64,000 bases of DNA from Diplocloster hominis (lineage in GTDB: Bacteria > Bacillota > Clostridia > Lachnospirales > Lachnospiraceae), in contig NZ_JAWDIY010000001.1 of the NCBI RefSeq assembly GCF_032380655.1, forward strand, positions 1 through 64,000, written 5' to 3'. The notes beneath the pieces were generated by a model. The model saw only the letters and a list, made by a program, of their open reading frames with translations. It was not told the origin of the DNA and ran no database searches. Below, piece after piece: positions 51,019-60,707 of this stretch. The translations under genes and the position numbers were made by a program. The first letter of the stretch is position 1, and each line of letters starts with the position of its first letter.

Positions 51019-53571
51019 TTAAGCTGGCTTTAATTGCAAAGTATAGCCAAGAATAGAAATTATAGTTTCAATGGCTGCTACGCCGAAGAAATAAAACAGT
51101 AATGCTGCGATTACCACCAAAAGGGCTGCTGTAACATAAGCCAATGCTTCTTCGTCAAAATTATCTCTCCAATTTGCTAATGCCTTTAAATCAGCTATAA
51201 GTTCTGGAGAAAATGCAGGTGGCAGGTTCGTCAAGTGTATTGTATAAATAACTTCCAATGAAAGCGTACCATTCAGATCATATATACTGGGATCATCGAT
51301 CACTGTTTCTATTGAAAGTTGTATTGAATCGCCAATGACACCGTAGCGTATTATAATATCACCATCAGCCAGTACATGTCCTACACCTTCTAGAGAAATC
51401 TCCGGGAAGCTTGGGAATTCCGTTGTTGCAAATACCACAATATCAGATAACTGTGCTTCAATACCCGCCTCTGATAAATGTCCATCACTTACACTTATTG
51501 ATATATTACCAGGCAAATCTGTCCCCGTTGTTAACTGGTGATGTACTACAGCTTCAACTTTCACATTAGGTTCATCAATAAGAGTAAATGTTTTGTCAAA
51601 ATCAAACTCAAATATGGACAAGTATTTTCCTAATCCTAATTTGCTGAAAACTGAATTAGCATATCGAATTATGAGTGCTTTACTCTCCGCCTCCGATTCG
51701 GATTCACTACTGGGAGAGTTATCGCCATAGCCCTCAATATAAAGATCTGTCAAATTATAACGATGTGTATCTACTTTATCACCAGTATTTCCTTCGATAG
51801 TGACAATTTCACCATTGCTGGATTCCACAACGATACCGGTGTGGCCGATCCGCCCAACCTCTGCACGATAGAAAAAGACAATATCACCGACCTTCGGCGT
51901 ATAATCTCCATCGGCGCGATTATGGTATCTGCCTTTCTGCTTATACCAGTTTGCTCCGGTCGGACAATAGGCATACTTAGGAATAAACGTAGTGGGTATC
52001 CCAGCCTGATAAGCGCACCAGGAAACAAATATAGCGCACCAGCTCTGGGCGTTCATACCATACCACTGGCCATAAGGATTGATATTATTGGCATTGTCCT
52101 CTGCAAAGCCTAAGTTAAGTTCATATCTGGCCACAGCCACAAATTTTTCCAAAGTACCTGCTGGTGCAGTAACCGGCACATGATATAATTCGAATAATTT
52201 GCTCCATGTCCCCGGTCCGCACATTCCGTCTACCTCCAGGCCATATGCAGTTTGGAAAGATTTTACAATGTTCTCCATATCTGCGCCAAAGATTCCGTCA
52301 ATCGTGATGTTGTATCCCAACTGCTTCAAGATGTGCTGCAGGTATTTGGTTAATGATCCATTAGAACCTCTTTTCTGTACGGCAGATACTGTTCCCGTAC
52401 CGGAAGAACCGCCATTTAAAACTGCCATGGTTCCAGCGCCGCACATCCCATCTACGGTCAGACCATTGTCTGCCTGGAAGGCTTTAATAGCATTGAAAAT
52501 GGTTTCAGTGCCCAGGCCATCGATCGGTCCAACAGTATAACCTTTGTTTGCAAGTAATGACTGCATATTTTTTACAACAGCGACCAGCTTGTCCCAGGTA
52601 GCCACATCTACAATACCCGTCTGGCTGAGGTTATATTTTACCTGGAATCGTTTCACCGCTGATTCGCATCCTGGCCCAAATACTCCATCAGTACCATTAG
52701 GGCTGATTCCCTGGATTAGTAAGCCCCACTGCAAATTAGTAACCCGTGGGCCTCTGTCACCTCTGGATAAGGGCAGATCGTCATTGCCGCCGGATACTGT
52801 GCCTAATAATGCCTGCTGTGTAGCGGGGCCGCACATACCATCAACCGTCAGGCCATTATCCGCCTGGAAATATCTCAGCTGATTATATGTAGTGGGTCCG
52901 CCCACACCATCAGCTCCGCCAACATCATAGCCATGAGCTTCCAGTGCCTGCTGTATTTCCAGGATTAAGCTGGACATCTTGGCCCAGGTGGTAGTATCTA
53001 CGATACCGGTAGAGGATAATCCATACCGGGTTTGTAATCTTTTTACCGCTGTTTCACAACCGGGACCGAATACACCGTCTGTCCCATTCGGGTTACATGC
53101 AAGGATCATAAGTGAATACTGAAGCAGCATAATCTTAGAGCCTTTATCCCCACGCTGGAAAGGTAAATCCGCAGCGGTGATTGTTGATGATGTACTTCCG
53201 GACGTAGAATACAGCTTATTTCGTGTGGCTGGTCCAACCATACCATCAGCGGAAAGGCCGTTAGCAGTTTGAAAACTTAGGACTGCATTGTAAGTGCCGT
53301 CACCGGCTACCCCGTCTAAACTGCCGCTATAAAATCCTTTATTTTTTAATGCTTGCTGAATCGGTAAGATCTCGGAACAAAGTCCCGCCCAGGTAGCGTC
53401 ATCAACGATACCAGTCTGATCCAGTCCCAAATCACTCTGCAGTTTCTTGACCGCAGTTTCATTACCGGCTCCAAAGGTGGAATCAATACTCATCTGATAA
53501 TACAACGTGATTCGTAAACCCTGCTGTAACCATTTAACTTGTATACTGGAATCTCCTCGTTTTAAATACAT
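51019..53571 (-). CDS. SOS-box-controlled protein: seven peptidoglycan-binding modules, CHAP amidase, hydrophobic C-terminus
   Basis: An 850-residue protein without signal peptide. Seven PG_binding_1 modules run from residue 1 to about 475, as alternating types with DGVFGPGCETAVKRLQ or GLTVDGMCGPAT. About 480-635 is a CHAP/NlpC-type cysteine peptidase: Cys in SWCAIFVSWCAYQAG, His in RIGHTGIVVE, and VGDIVFFY. The C-terminal 215 residues are unlike any family I know. They end in a long hydrophobic run (VTAALLVVIAALLFYFFG, then VAAIETIISILGYTLQL) shaped like a helical hairpin. The ATG at 53571 has GAGGAG 8 nt upstream. Lack of a leader, the SOS-box promoter and downstream duplicated membrane genes suggest a lysis-released cell-wall-targeting bacteriocin or a lysin. 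A spore- or phage-derived amidase is the alternative. Confidence 0.8.
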   Translation of the reverse strand: MYLKRGDSSIQVKWLQQGLRITLYYQMSIDSTFGAGNETAVKKLQSDLGLDQTGIVDDATWAGLCSEILPIQQALKNKGFYSGSLDGVAGDGTYNAVLSFQTANGLSADGMVGPATRNKLYSTSGSTSSTITAADLPFQRGDKGSKIMLLQYSLMILACNPNGTDGVFGPGCETAVKRLQTRYGLSSTGIVDTTTWAKMSSLILEIQQALEAHGYDVGGADGVGGPTTYNQLRYFQADNGLTVDGMCGPATQQALLGTVSGGNDDLPLSRGDRGPRVTNLQWGLLIQGISPNGTDGVFGPGCESAVKRFQVKYNLSQTGIVDVATWDKLVAVVKNMQSLLANKGYTVGPIDGLGTETIFNAIKAFQADNGLTVDGMCGAGTMAVLNGGSSGTGTVSAVQKRGSNGSLTKYLQHILKQLGYNITIDGIFGADMENIVKSFQTAYGLEVDGMCGPGTWSKLFELYHVPVTAPAGTLEKFVAVARYELNLGFAEDNANNINPYGQWYGMNAQSWCAIFVSWCAYQAGIPTTFIPKYAYCPTGANWYKQKGRYHNRADGDYTPKVGDIVFFYRAEVGRIGHTGIVVESSNGEIVTIEGNTGDKVDTHRYNLTDLYIEGYGDNSPSSESESEAESKALIIRYANSVFSKLGLGKYLSIFEFDFDKTFTLIDEPNVKVEAVVHHQLTTGTDLPGNISISVSDGHLSEAGIEAQLSDIVVFATTEFPSFPEISLEGVGHVLADGDIIIRYGVIGDSIQLSIETVIDDPSIYDLNGTLSLEVIYTIHLTNLPPAFSPELIADLKALANWRDNFDEEALAYVTAALLVVIAALLFYFFGVAAIETIISILGYTLQLKPA

Positions 53572-53683
53572 AAATATCACTCCTCGTATAATATTATGAA
53601 TACTATTACATGATCAATATTACAGCTGCGAAAATAGGTTCATAATTATGGAATTTAGACTCGGCCTAAGTCTTTAATATCTG

Positions 53684-53718
53684 TTACATCTTAATTATAG
53701 AACATATGTTCTATAATT
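53684..53718 (-). promoter_or_regulatory. LexA (SOS) box inside the promoter of the CHAP gene
   Basis: On the minus strand, TTGAAT and TATAAT are separated by 16 bp, and that spacer contains GAACATATGTTC (53700-53711). This fits the Gram-positive LexA box GAACnnnnGTTC, extended by flanking palindromic TTATA arms. Binding would cover both promoter elements. The transcript would start about 110 nt before the CHAP gene start. Confidence 0.72.
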
Positions 53719-53904
53719 CAAGCCCCAAATATCGTATATCCATTAAAAAGACACGATTTGTGATTATTTTTATCACATATAGTGTCAAGAGGATTTGTGA
53801 TATCCGTGCTTCTGTCCGATTCATCTGTGCCGTTCAGCACGCAACTTTACATGTACCTCTAATTACTATACAATATATATAATATTTTTAAAGGAGATGA
53901 AAGT

Positions 53905-54657
53905 ATGAAGGTAAATATTTTGATAATATTATGTCTCTTAGTACTCGCTTTAGCAGGATGTAATAAGTCGATTGTTGAAAATGATAGTATTGTTGATAAA
54001 AAAACTGAATATCTTCATAACTTACCTGATTCGTCTTCCATCCCAAACGAATTTAGAATATCTCTATATTCGGATAACCTATATGATGACTCAGGCGCTA
54101 TTATTTTACAAACGTCAATTTTATTACCAGGTTATCAACAAGAATTAGACCTTCTTCAGAGGAAAGGAGATGTAATTTGTACCCCTGCAATTAATTCTTG
54201 GCTATATGAGGTTCGCGGTTATAATGATGACAAACAAACTTTATATTACAAATTGTCTGACAAATTTATGTTTGATGGGAAAGAATACTATGAAGCTGAT
54301 CCTAAGCTGAAATCTTTTATATCGGCATGTTTTCAGGCCCGTAGTATAGAAAAAGTGGAATTGAATTCCATAGATGATCCATATAATATAAAAACATGGG
54401 AACAAGGCCTAGACACAGAAGCAATTCTTAAATGGTGTTATGCAAGTACTCAATGGTTTGATTATCCTGTCGATATAGATAAAGAGAGTGTTTCTTTGCA
54501 GGGGGCTTTGATTCTAAATTTTCTAAATGAAACTAAAGAAAATAAATTTATTATTACTCCTGAATATATTATTACTCCAGATCAAGTATATGAATCAAAA
54601 GAAAATTTATATGATAAACTGTTAGAGGAATCACAGTTAGATACTCTGTTAATTTAA
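53905..54657 (+). CDS. Unrecognised lipoprotein
   Basis: A 250-residue, AT-rich gene. The N-terminus MKVNILIILCLLVLALAGC is a lipoprotein signal. The mature part is acidic and has no recognised motif (for example QTSILLPGYQQELDLLQRKG). AAAGGAGATGAAAGT precedes the ATG. It is divergent from the SOS-controlled gene and part of the same AT-rich island; it could be a surface immunity factor, but nothing in the sequence proves it. Confidence 0.62.
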   Translation: MKVNILIILCLLVLALAGCNKSIVENDSIVDKKTEYLHNLPDSSSIPNEFRISLYSDNLYDDSGAIILQTSILLPGYQQELDLLQRKGDVICTPAINSWLYEVRGYNDDKQTLYYKLSDKFMFDGKEYYEADPKLKSFISACFQARSIEKVELNSIDDPYNIKTWEQGLDTEAILKWCYASTQWFDYPVDIDKESVSLQGALILNFLNETKENKFIITPEYIITPDQVYESKENLYDKLLEESQLDTLLI

Positions 54658-54876
54658 GTTTAATTAACCTGGTGCATATGATAAAACTTTTGCTTCTATA
54701 CGCAAATTTTTATATCTTGGCAATTAATCTCATCTATATTTTTTATCTCCGGATTTCGGCCACCAAATAGTCCGATCTAGTAAAGATAGATGCGTAAATT
54801 TACCACCTTCTGTGCTGCCGGTTGGCCGCCCCCTCCGGGGATGTGTTAATAAAGGAATCCAGCTGATTGCAAAAAT

Positions 54877-54918
54877 GGTCTATCGCGATAACCTATTGAA
54901 AGCGAATCGCGATAGACC
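54877..54918 (-). terminator. Terminator of the mannosidase/ABC operon
   Basis: Perfect 13-bp arms GGTCTATCGCGAT / ATCGCGATAGACC flank a 16-nt loop and are followed on the minus strand by ATTTTTG. It lies just after the last gene of the operon. Confidence 0.7.
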
Positions 54919-54932
54919 TTACATTTCCAATG

Positions 54933-56738
54933 TTACTTTTTCATATAGAAAATCACGCAGGTACAAAAGCAGCCATCTTCTGATATGATTTCATAGTCTC
55001 CAAAATAAGCGGGTACCGCCGCGCACTGCAGCCTTTCTATACTTGTGCATATTTCCGGGTTGGTCTTACTGCGTATTGTCACATGATGTCCAACCGTCAG
55101 CGTAATCATCTGCAGATGCCTGCCTGATGTAGTATATTCACCACGCTTATCGAAATAGATCCGTTCAATATCAAACGGCATTTCCGGCAAACTTGAGAAC
55201 TTATCCATCCAATAATCTTTTGTCCAGAGAGTTACCTCCGCCCGGGCGCGCAGGTTCTCCTGCACATACCCGGCACGCCGCCAGTGTTCGTTGTCAAATG
55301 CATGTTCCAGATGCATATTCAGCGGCTTGCCGGTCATGGTCTTCTTATCATCATCCCAGGATTGACGTGCGAAATCGTACTGGAAGAACGAATACTCCGT
55401 TCCGGCTATAGACGGGCTGGTATCCATTTCCAGTACCATCTGGTTGCCGCCATGTCCGTGGGCTGTTCCCGGCGGGATCAGATACAAATCTCCCACATTT
55501 GACTTCCAGTTCGCGATGTAATCTTTCCAGTTTTCGATGGACTTCCGGTTATTGGATTCAAAGCACTTATTTTCAAACTCTTCCAGATCGCAGTGATCCT
55601 TGAATCCCATCCACGTATTCGCGCCCTCATATGCTTCTGCGATATAATAGGTTTCATATCTCCCCAGCGGCTCATTAAAATGCTGCTTCACATAGCGGCT
55701 GCCGGGATGATTATGGATAGGCATGGAAATACGCTCCGCAGGCTGCTGATCCGGAAAATATCCATCGTCCAGCCAGATATCAAGCGGCCACAAGTCAGGA
55801 TAGTTTTCAGCCATATAATCACCCGTAACTTCCCTGTTATATTGAAGCAGATTGATCAATGGGAAATTAAGCGTGCGTTCCGCGCCAAAATCAATTACCA
55901 CGGACATTTCCGGTCCGGACATCTTATTCCATGCGGATATCTCCAGACCCTCGATCTCCCAGAGGTCTTTGTGCCGGTATGCCCCCCACGGGCCGGGCTG
56001 GAAGATCTGTACCTGCTTGATCGGATATCTCACAGCCGTCTTTACTATTTCGTCATAGGCAGATCGGGGAACCAGTTTCAGATCCTTTGCATCAAAAGCC
56101 TCCACATAGAAGTCCATCCGTGCAAACAGATATTTCTTGTGACGGTATAACAGATAAAAATCATTGTAATGATATTCTTTCCAGTTATAGTTTTGGGGAG
56201 GCTCGGTACAACCAAACGGGATCAGTTCCCCTTCCCACATCTTCAGTTCCAGACGCTGCATGGTAATGTCCAGGTAAAATATCCTCTGGTACTTACCGGA
56301 AAGTTCCGGCACTGCCGCCCCAAATCCGTACACCATTACCGGTTTTTGCGCCTGCTCCAGCTTGTCACAAAGTGCTTTCAGCTTATCTGCATCCATAATA
56401 TCCGAGATCACACCGCTGTCATTGACATACCCGAACCCCGGATCGTCGGTCACATAAGGCTGCTTATATTTCGCAAGCTCCTCCTGCGTTATGTACAGAG
56501 TACTCGCATCGATAAACTCACATTCTGTCCCGCGCCGCTCCATTTCCAAACGAACCTTTTCCGTAATAGCCTGGTAATCCACTCCATACCAGCCATCCAG
56601 CGCTGCTGTCCCTTTGGCCTGCAGTTCATCCGCGATGTAAGCAACTACCTTATCCGTACCGAATACTGCAGACTCTTTAGATTCCTCACTTATTCTGATC
56701 ACATTTTCCGCGTTATGCTTGTCTTCATATAATGGCAT
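54933..56738 (-). CDS. Class I mannose-6-phosphate isomerase-like cupin protein
   Basis: A 601-residue protein. The N-terminal ~190 residues have a nucleotide-kinase-like or uncharacterised fold (VVAYIADELQAKGTAALDGW, KPVMVYGFGAAVPELSGKYQ). From about residue 240 to the end there is a cupin part of ManA type: ISMPIHNHPGSRYVKQHFNE, GDLYLIPPGTAHGHGGNQMV (metal-binding His) and a late YTTSGRHLQMITLTVGHHV. Twice the size of normal Firmicute ManA. As the last gene of an operon with an alpha-mannosidase, it probably isomerises or processes the released sugar. Exact reaction unknown. Confidence 0.72.
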   Translation of the reverse strand: MPLYEDKHNAENVIRISEESKESAVFGTDKVVAYIADELQAKGTAALDGWYGVDYQAITEKVRLEMERRGTECEFIDASTLYITQEELAKYKQPYVTDDPGFGYVNDSGVISDIMDADKLKALCDKLEQAQKPVMVYGFGAAVPELSGKYQRIFYLDITMQRLELKMWEGELIPFGCTEPPQNYNWKEYHYNDFYLLYRHKKYLFARMDFYVEAFDAKDLKLVPRSAYDEIVKTAVRYPIKQVQIFQPGPWGAYRHKDLWEIEGLEISAWNKMSGPEMSVVIDFGAERTLNFPLINLLQYNREVTGDYMAENYPDLWPLDIWLDDGYFPDQQPAERISMPIHNHPGSRYVKQHFNEPLGRYETYYIAEAYEGANTWMGFKDHCDLEEFENKCFESNNRKSIENWKDYIANWKSNVGDLYLIPPGTAHGHGGNQMVLEMDTSPSIAGTEYSFFQYDFARQSWDDDKKTMTGKPLNMHLEHAFDNEHWRRAGYVQENLRARAEVTLWTKDYWMDKFSSLPEMPFDIERIYFDKRGEYTTSGRHLQMITLTVGHHVTIRSKTNPEICTSIERLQCAAVPAYFGDYEIISEDGCFCTCVIFYMKK

Positions 56739-56828
56739 TTTTCTTACCTCCTGTTTTCCTTAATCTTCCTAATTACATAACTTAATTTCTAATTACCGGG
56801 CTTAGTTTCCGACTGATTCATCGGCCTA

Positions 56829-57872
56829 TCAGGGCAGCGCCAAAATCCTGGCCGGATTCGATACCAGCATACGTCGGATGGCCGTATCCTGCATACCTTC
56901 CAGGCGCATAAGAGGAAGAATATTTTCCAGTATATGCGCATATCCGCCCCCGCCGTTTTTGACATAGCAAACCTTGAAGCACAAATCCTGGGACAGTACC
57001 AGCTGCCTGCTGTACCCCAGCTCACAGAGCCGGGCAATCGTCCGGATTCTGTCTATATCCCGCGGCAGCCACAGCCCCTTTGTGCCTTCCACTTGAATAA
57101 GAAACTCCAGTCCGAACTGGTCAAAAGAAATATTGACACCGCGCTGCAGCAGCCGCTCCAGATAGACGGAATCATCGCTGAACGGATCGCAGTGACACAG
57201 CACCGTTTTCTTAAGGTTTCCGCCGTTTTCTTCAAAGACATCCAGGATGTCGTGGCCGAGCTTTTTTAGTCCGGGCTGGTGAATCAGGACAGCGGCCCCA
57301 GTCTCAGCCTGGGCTTTTGCGGCGGCTGCCAGGGACTGCTGCTCGCATTCGGGGAACTCCTCAGTAACGCCGATCTCCCCGATCACACCCGCTTTGATGT
57401 CTGTGTCATCCACGCCCACCGTCAGTTCCCTGACGAACAGCTTTGTTTTTTCATCACAAGTCAGGGTCTTTGTTTCGCTGCAGGAGCCCTGCACATATAC
57501 ACCGGTTGCCGCGATCACATGAATACCGGTTTTTTGCGAGATCATTTGCTGCGCTTTCGGATACCGCCCGATTCCCAGACAGGAACAGTCTACCAGAGCA
57601 GCCCCTCCGGCCTTCTTAAGCCGCGCCACCTCCTGTATCGCCTCCTCCGGATCCAGCTGTTTCGCATTGTCCCTGTGATTATGCATATGCCATAAGCGGA
57701 TCTTACAGAGGTCCTCCAAACAAATCTTCCTGGTCAGAATTGCTTCTCCCGGCTTATCCGGATCGATCTTCTTCTGATAAACTTCCTGGTTCCACAAAAG
57801 GTGCTCGTGCATCATGGTGATCCCCAGCTGCTCTGGTGCAATAGGCCCCAGCACTGTATTGATATGGCTCAT
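56829..57872 (-). CDS. Phosphotriesterase-family metal hydrolase
   Basis: A 347-residue TIM-barrel protein. The opening NTVLGPIAPEQLGITMMHEH carries the HxH metal ligands (HEHLLW). Later come GVIGEIGVTEEFPECEQQSL, AAVLIHQPGLKKLGHDILDV and LCHCDPFSD, with LVLSQDLCFK supplying the last Asp. The family includes phosphotriesterases, lactonases and php-type proteins found in sugar operons. In this operon, between GH38 and the ManA-like gene, a sugar lactone or phosphate-ester hydrolase is plausible. Confidence 0.82.
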   Translation of the reverse strand: MSHINTVLGPIAPEQLGITMMHEHLLWNQEVYQKKIDPDKPGEAILTRKICLEDLCKIRLWHMHNHRDNAKQLDPEEAIQEVARLKKAGGAALVDCSCLGIGRYPKAQQMISQKTGIHVIAATGVYVQGSCSETKTLTCDEKTKLFVRELTVGVDDTDIKAGVIGEIGVTEEFPECEQQSLAAAAKAQAETGAAVLIHQPGLKKLGHDILDVFEENGGNLKKTVLCHCDPFSDDSVYLERLLQRGVNISFDQFGLEFLIQVEGTKGLWLPRDIDRIRTIARLCELGYSRQLVLSQDLCFKVCYVKNGGGGYAHILENILPLMRLEGMQDTAIRRMLVSNPARILALP

Positions 57873-57949
57873 AATCTCTCCCTTCCGCCGCCAAACGCAG
57901 GCGGCACAAAAAACAGATCTGATACCCGCAAAATTAAAACCGCAGGGAA

Positions 57950-60679
57950 TCAGAATCTCACTCTCACCGTAACCGTTTCATAAGCACCGATCGGTATCTG
58001 ATCCGGAGTAATTTCGCAGATATCTTCTTCTAAAATGGTGCATTTTATGGCTGAGGATGCTTTCCTATCCCCAAAATCAAGCCCCGCTTCCGCTTCCCGG
58101 CCTTCGGTCTCCCTGATTCTTACAATGAATCCGTCCTTGTTTTCCGCCATCTTAAAACACGTGATACACAGATTTTCCTGATCCAGGCGGATCTCCCGGC
58201 AGGGTATATTACCCTGCAGAAGCTCTGGCGGATATACAGCATTTTCTGCAAAAGCTTCCGCATTCACCCTGCTGCCGGTGGTTACCGAGTAGCGGTAGAT
58301 CACCTCCCCCTGCTGCAGCGGAGGAAAGTTCGTCTGGCAGTTATTATATAAAATCATGGAAACCATATGGGCATTTTTCATATCTCTCCCGCTGACATAC
58401 GGTTCCTGATATCCTGCCGGGTTTAAATGCCGGTGCGCCTGGGATACGGCCGTGGGATGGATTCCTCCGAATTCCATGATGCGCGCTTCGTTCATAGCCA
58501 AGACACAGGAATATTCTTTTCCCTCAGCCTTGCACCAGTGCTGACAGGCAAACTGATTGGTATTTGCGCCTTCTATGATATCCTCAAAGGCCCTGACCGG
58601 CGTTCCGATTCCCTGGTAAGTAAGGATTGGATTCTCCATTTCGAACGGAAATACCACAAATGCCTCCCGCAGCGGCGTCCTGTCCAGAACCAGCCTGTAC
58701 GAAAAATCGATACGCTTCATGGTATGATACAGAATTATCTCCGTCACTGCCAAAGGGATAGAATATACCGTTGAGTACAGGACCATACTGTCTGCCACCG
58801 CCCCCTCCATGCGGTGATACATGCGTTCTGTCTTCGTTCGGAAGATCCGGTTGGTCTCTATATCCCTGACAAGGATCTGCCCCACCGGCTGGTTTGCCTG
58901 CGTAACGTACCTGCCGATTTCTTTGTCATACACCCTGGCCAGTGTACCGTTTACAGGATCAAACTCCAGCCGGTAAAAGCCGTTTTCAAAAATATGATCC
59001 TCGCATTTCACCTCATCGGTGACCGGAAGGTTCCCCAAAAACCGCAGTTTACACAGCGAGAGGTTCCCTTTTTCGGGTACTGCAAAGGTATACTGATTGA
59101 TCACTTCATCCGGCAGTTTCATAGCATACAAATCCGCAAGGCCGCAGACCGGCAGCCGGACATCTTCTATCCGGTCACACTGCACGAGCACCGCAGGATT
59201 CCTGCCATCTGTTTTAACGGAATAGATACTGCCAGGTTCTGTTTTTTCAGGTTCTATAGCATCGGTAGGTTCTATGGCATCGGTAGGTTCTATGGCATCG
59301 GTAGGTTCTATGGCATCGGAATCGACCAGCATATATGTATGATGATCCGAACCATTTCCAAGTTTTTCGCGCTGCAGAAATGTGGCTGCTGAATTCCCTT
59401 TCAGCCCTGCGGGACAGAATAGCGTATAGGTACCATCGGTTTTTGCAGCGTCTGTAATTTTTACGGAATCCCACAGTTCTTCCGCTTTTATCGCGGCCCG
59501 AAACGCATAATTCATTTTCAGGGACCGGTTATACTCATATGGATATCCAAAGGTATCCATGCCGAAACAATGCTCGTCGTACAGGATCACATCGGAATAT
59601 GCGGACCTCATACGCTCTCTGATATCAGGTCCGTCTCCTGACAGAAGTGTCATTGCATTCAGCTTCTCCAGTACCGGAAGCCTTGCTTTTGTCCGGGCAT
59701 TTAACGCCGAGACCGAAGCCTCCGATAAAGAACAGGTGGTATAATCCGTATGCGGCAGTTCCCCCGTGATTGTCCTGACTGTTTTGCCCTGGCAGTCCCT
59801 CTTTAATGCTTCAAAAAACATGCTCTCCGTGGCGACGATACATTTGATGTCCTCGTGTTCCTCATTCCACCGTCTCACCACATCACAGACAGCCATGGAC
59901 GGAGGTACATTATCCATGCCGTGATCCACGTAGCGCATGACCTGATACGGTACCCCTTTTGTCTTTAATTCCGCCACATATTCCGGCAGCTCCCTGCATA
60001 CCTCCTCATAGACCTCGGCTTCAAAGACGGTACGGACCGCCTTGCTCATGTGCCCATATCCGAATTGATACCAGGCGAAAACCTCCCCCCCGTCAAGCGC
60101 TTTCCACTGGTATGCTGCCGGATATCCCCAGTCAAAAAGCTTTTTCTCGTCCCAAAAGGAGTTTCCTTTTTCCAAATGTCTGCCTTCGCAGTCTTCCCAT
60201 TCGAAATAAGTCGGGAATCCCGTAAACAGATAGGGCACTTCTGCATCAGAGAGAGCTTTGATTACCCCCGCGCTCATTCCGGGGATATCCGTAAGCGCAG
60301 CCGAAGTAATCTTCCCTTCGCATTCTCTCGCATAAGCCGCTGACGGATACATCAGCCGGGCTATCTCTTCCTCCGAACAGATGCCGTCTATCACATTTGC
60401 GTAAAATGCCTGGATTTCAATCCTGCCGCTTTTTACATAGAACTTCATGCGTTCGCAGTTGTTCCCGGACGTGTGTTTCAGATAATAATCCAAAGACCAA
60501 AAGGATTCCACGGTATAGCGGTACTGCGCTTCCGGGGGATAAGCAGCCGTACGGTCACAAAAATCCAACACATCGTCATAATAACGGCAGTAGGACTCTA
60601 AAAGTTCATCGATTGCCTGGGTATATCCAAGATCATGATGTGTCTTAGGCACAAAATATACATAAAATGGCTTCTTCAT
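57950..60679 (-). CDS. GH38-like alpha-mannosidase
   Basis: A 909-residue enzyme without signal peptide. The N-terminal GH38 domain carries the metal site VPKTHHDLGYTQ and, at QAFYANVIDGICSEEEIARL, the region where the GH38 nucleophile Asp lies; a later DEHCFGMDTFGYP supplies a His. C-terminal beta domains follow (GFYRLEFDPVNGTLARVYDK, FPFEMENPILTYQGIG). Residues about 452-478 contain four six-residue DAIEPT repeats not expected in the family. It is in an operon with two ABC permeases upstream and isomerase-like and PTE genes downstream, so it degrades imported mannosides in the cytoplasm. Confidence 0.85.
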   Translation of the reverse strand: MKKPFYVYFVPKTHHDLGYTQAIDELLESYCRYYDDVLDFCDRTAAYPPEAQYRYTVESFWSLDYYLKHTSGNNCERMKFYVKSGRIEIQAFYANVIDGICSEEEIARLMYPSAAYARECEGKITSAALTDIPGMSAGVIKALSDAEVPYLFTGFPTYFEWEDCEGRHLEKGNSFWDEKKLFDWGYPAAYQWKALDGGEVFAWYQFGYGHMSKAVRTVFEAEVYEEVCRELPEYVAELKTKGVPYQVMRYVDHGMDNVPPSMAVCDVVRRWNEEHEDIKCIVATESMFFEALKRDCQGKTVRTITGELPHTDYTTCSLSEASVSALNARTKARLPVLEKLNAMTLLSGDGPDIRERMRSAYSDVILYDEHCFGMDTFGYPYEYNRSLKMNYAFRAAIKAEELWDSVKITDAAKTDGTYTLFCPAGLKGNSAATFLQREKLGNGSDHHTYMLVDSDAIEPTDAIEPTDAIEPTDAIEPEKTEPGSIYSVKTDGRNPAVLVQCDRIEDVRLPVCGLADLYAMKLPDEVINQYTFAVPEKGNLSLCKLRFLGNLPVTDEVKCEDHIFENGFYRLEFDPVNGTLARVYDKEIGRYVTQANQPVGQILVRDIETNRIFRTKTERMYHRMEGAVADSMVLYSTVYSIPLAVTEIILYHTMKRIDFSYRLVLDRTPLREAFVVFPFEMENPILTYQGIGTPVRAFEDIIEGANTNQFACQHWCKAEGKEYSCVLAMNEARIMEFGGIHPTAVSQAHRHLNPAGYQEPYVSGRDMKNAHMVSMILYNNCQTNFPPLQQGEVIYRYSVTTGSRVNAEAFAENAVYPPELLQGNIPCREIRLDQENLCITCFKMAENKDGFIVRIRETEGREAEAGLDFGDRKASSAIKCTILEEDICEITPDQIPIGAYETVTVRVRF
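59246..59322. repeat. In-frame 18-bp tandem repeat in the GH38 gene
   Basis: About four copies of GGTTCTATGGCATCGGTA (plus strand). They encode the repeated peptide DAIEPT in a loop between domains. Copies are nearly identical, so the expansion is recent. Confidence 0.85.
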
Positions 60680-60707
60680 ATAACCTCCTCAAAAATCCGG
60701 GGCGCGT

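Noticed and set aside
51019..53571. Remnant prophage endolysin
   Set aside because: No phage structural, holin or integrase genes are nearby, and seven wall-binding modules plus an SOS promoter inside an isolated island fit a stand-alone gene better. A phage origin is not fully excluded.
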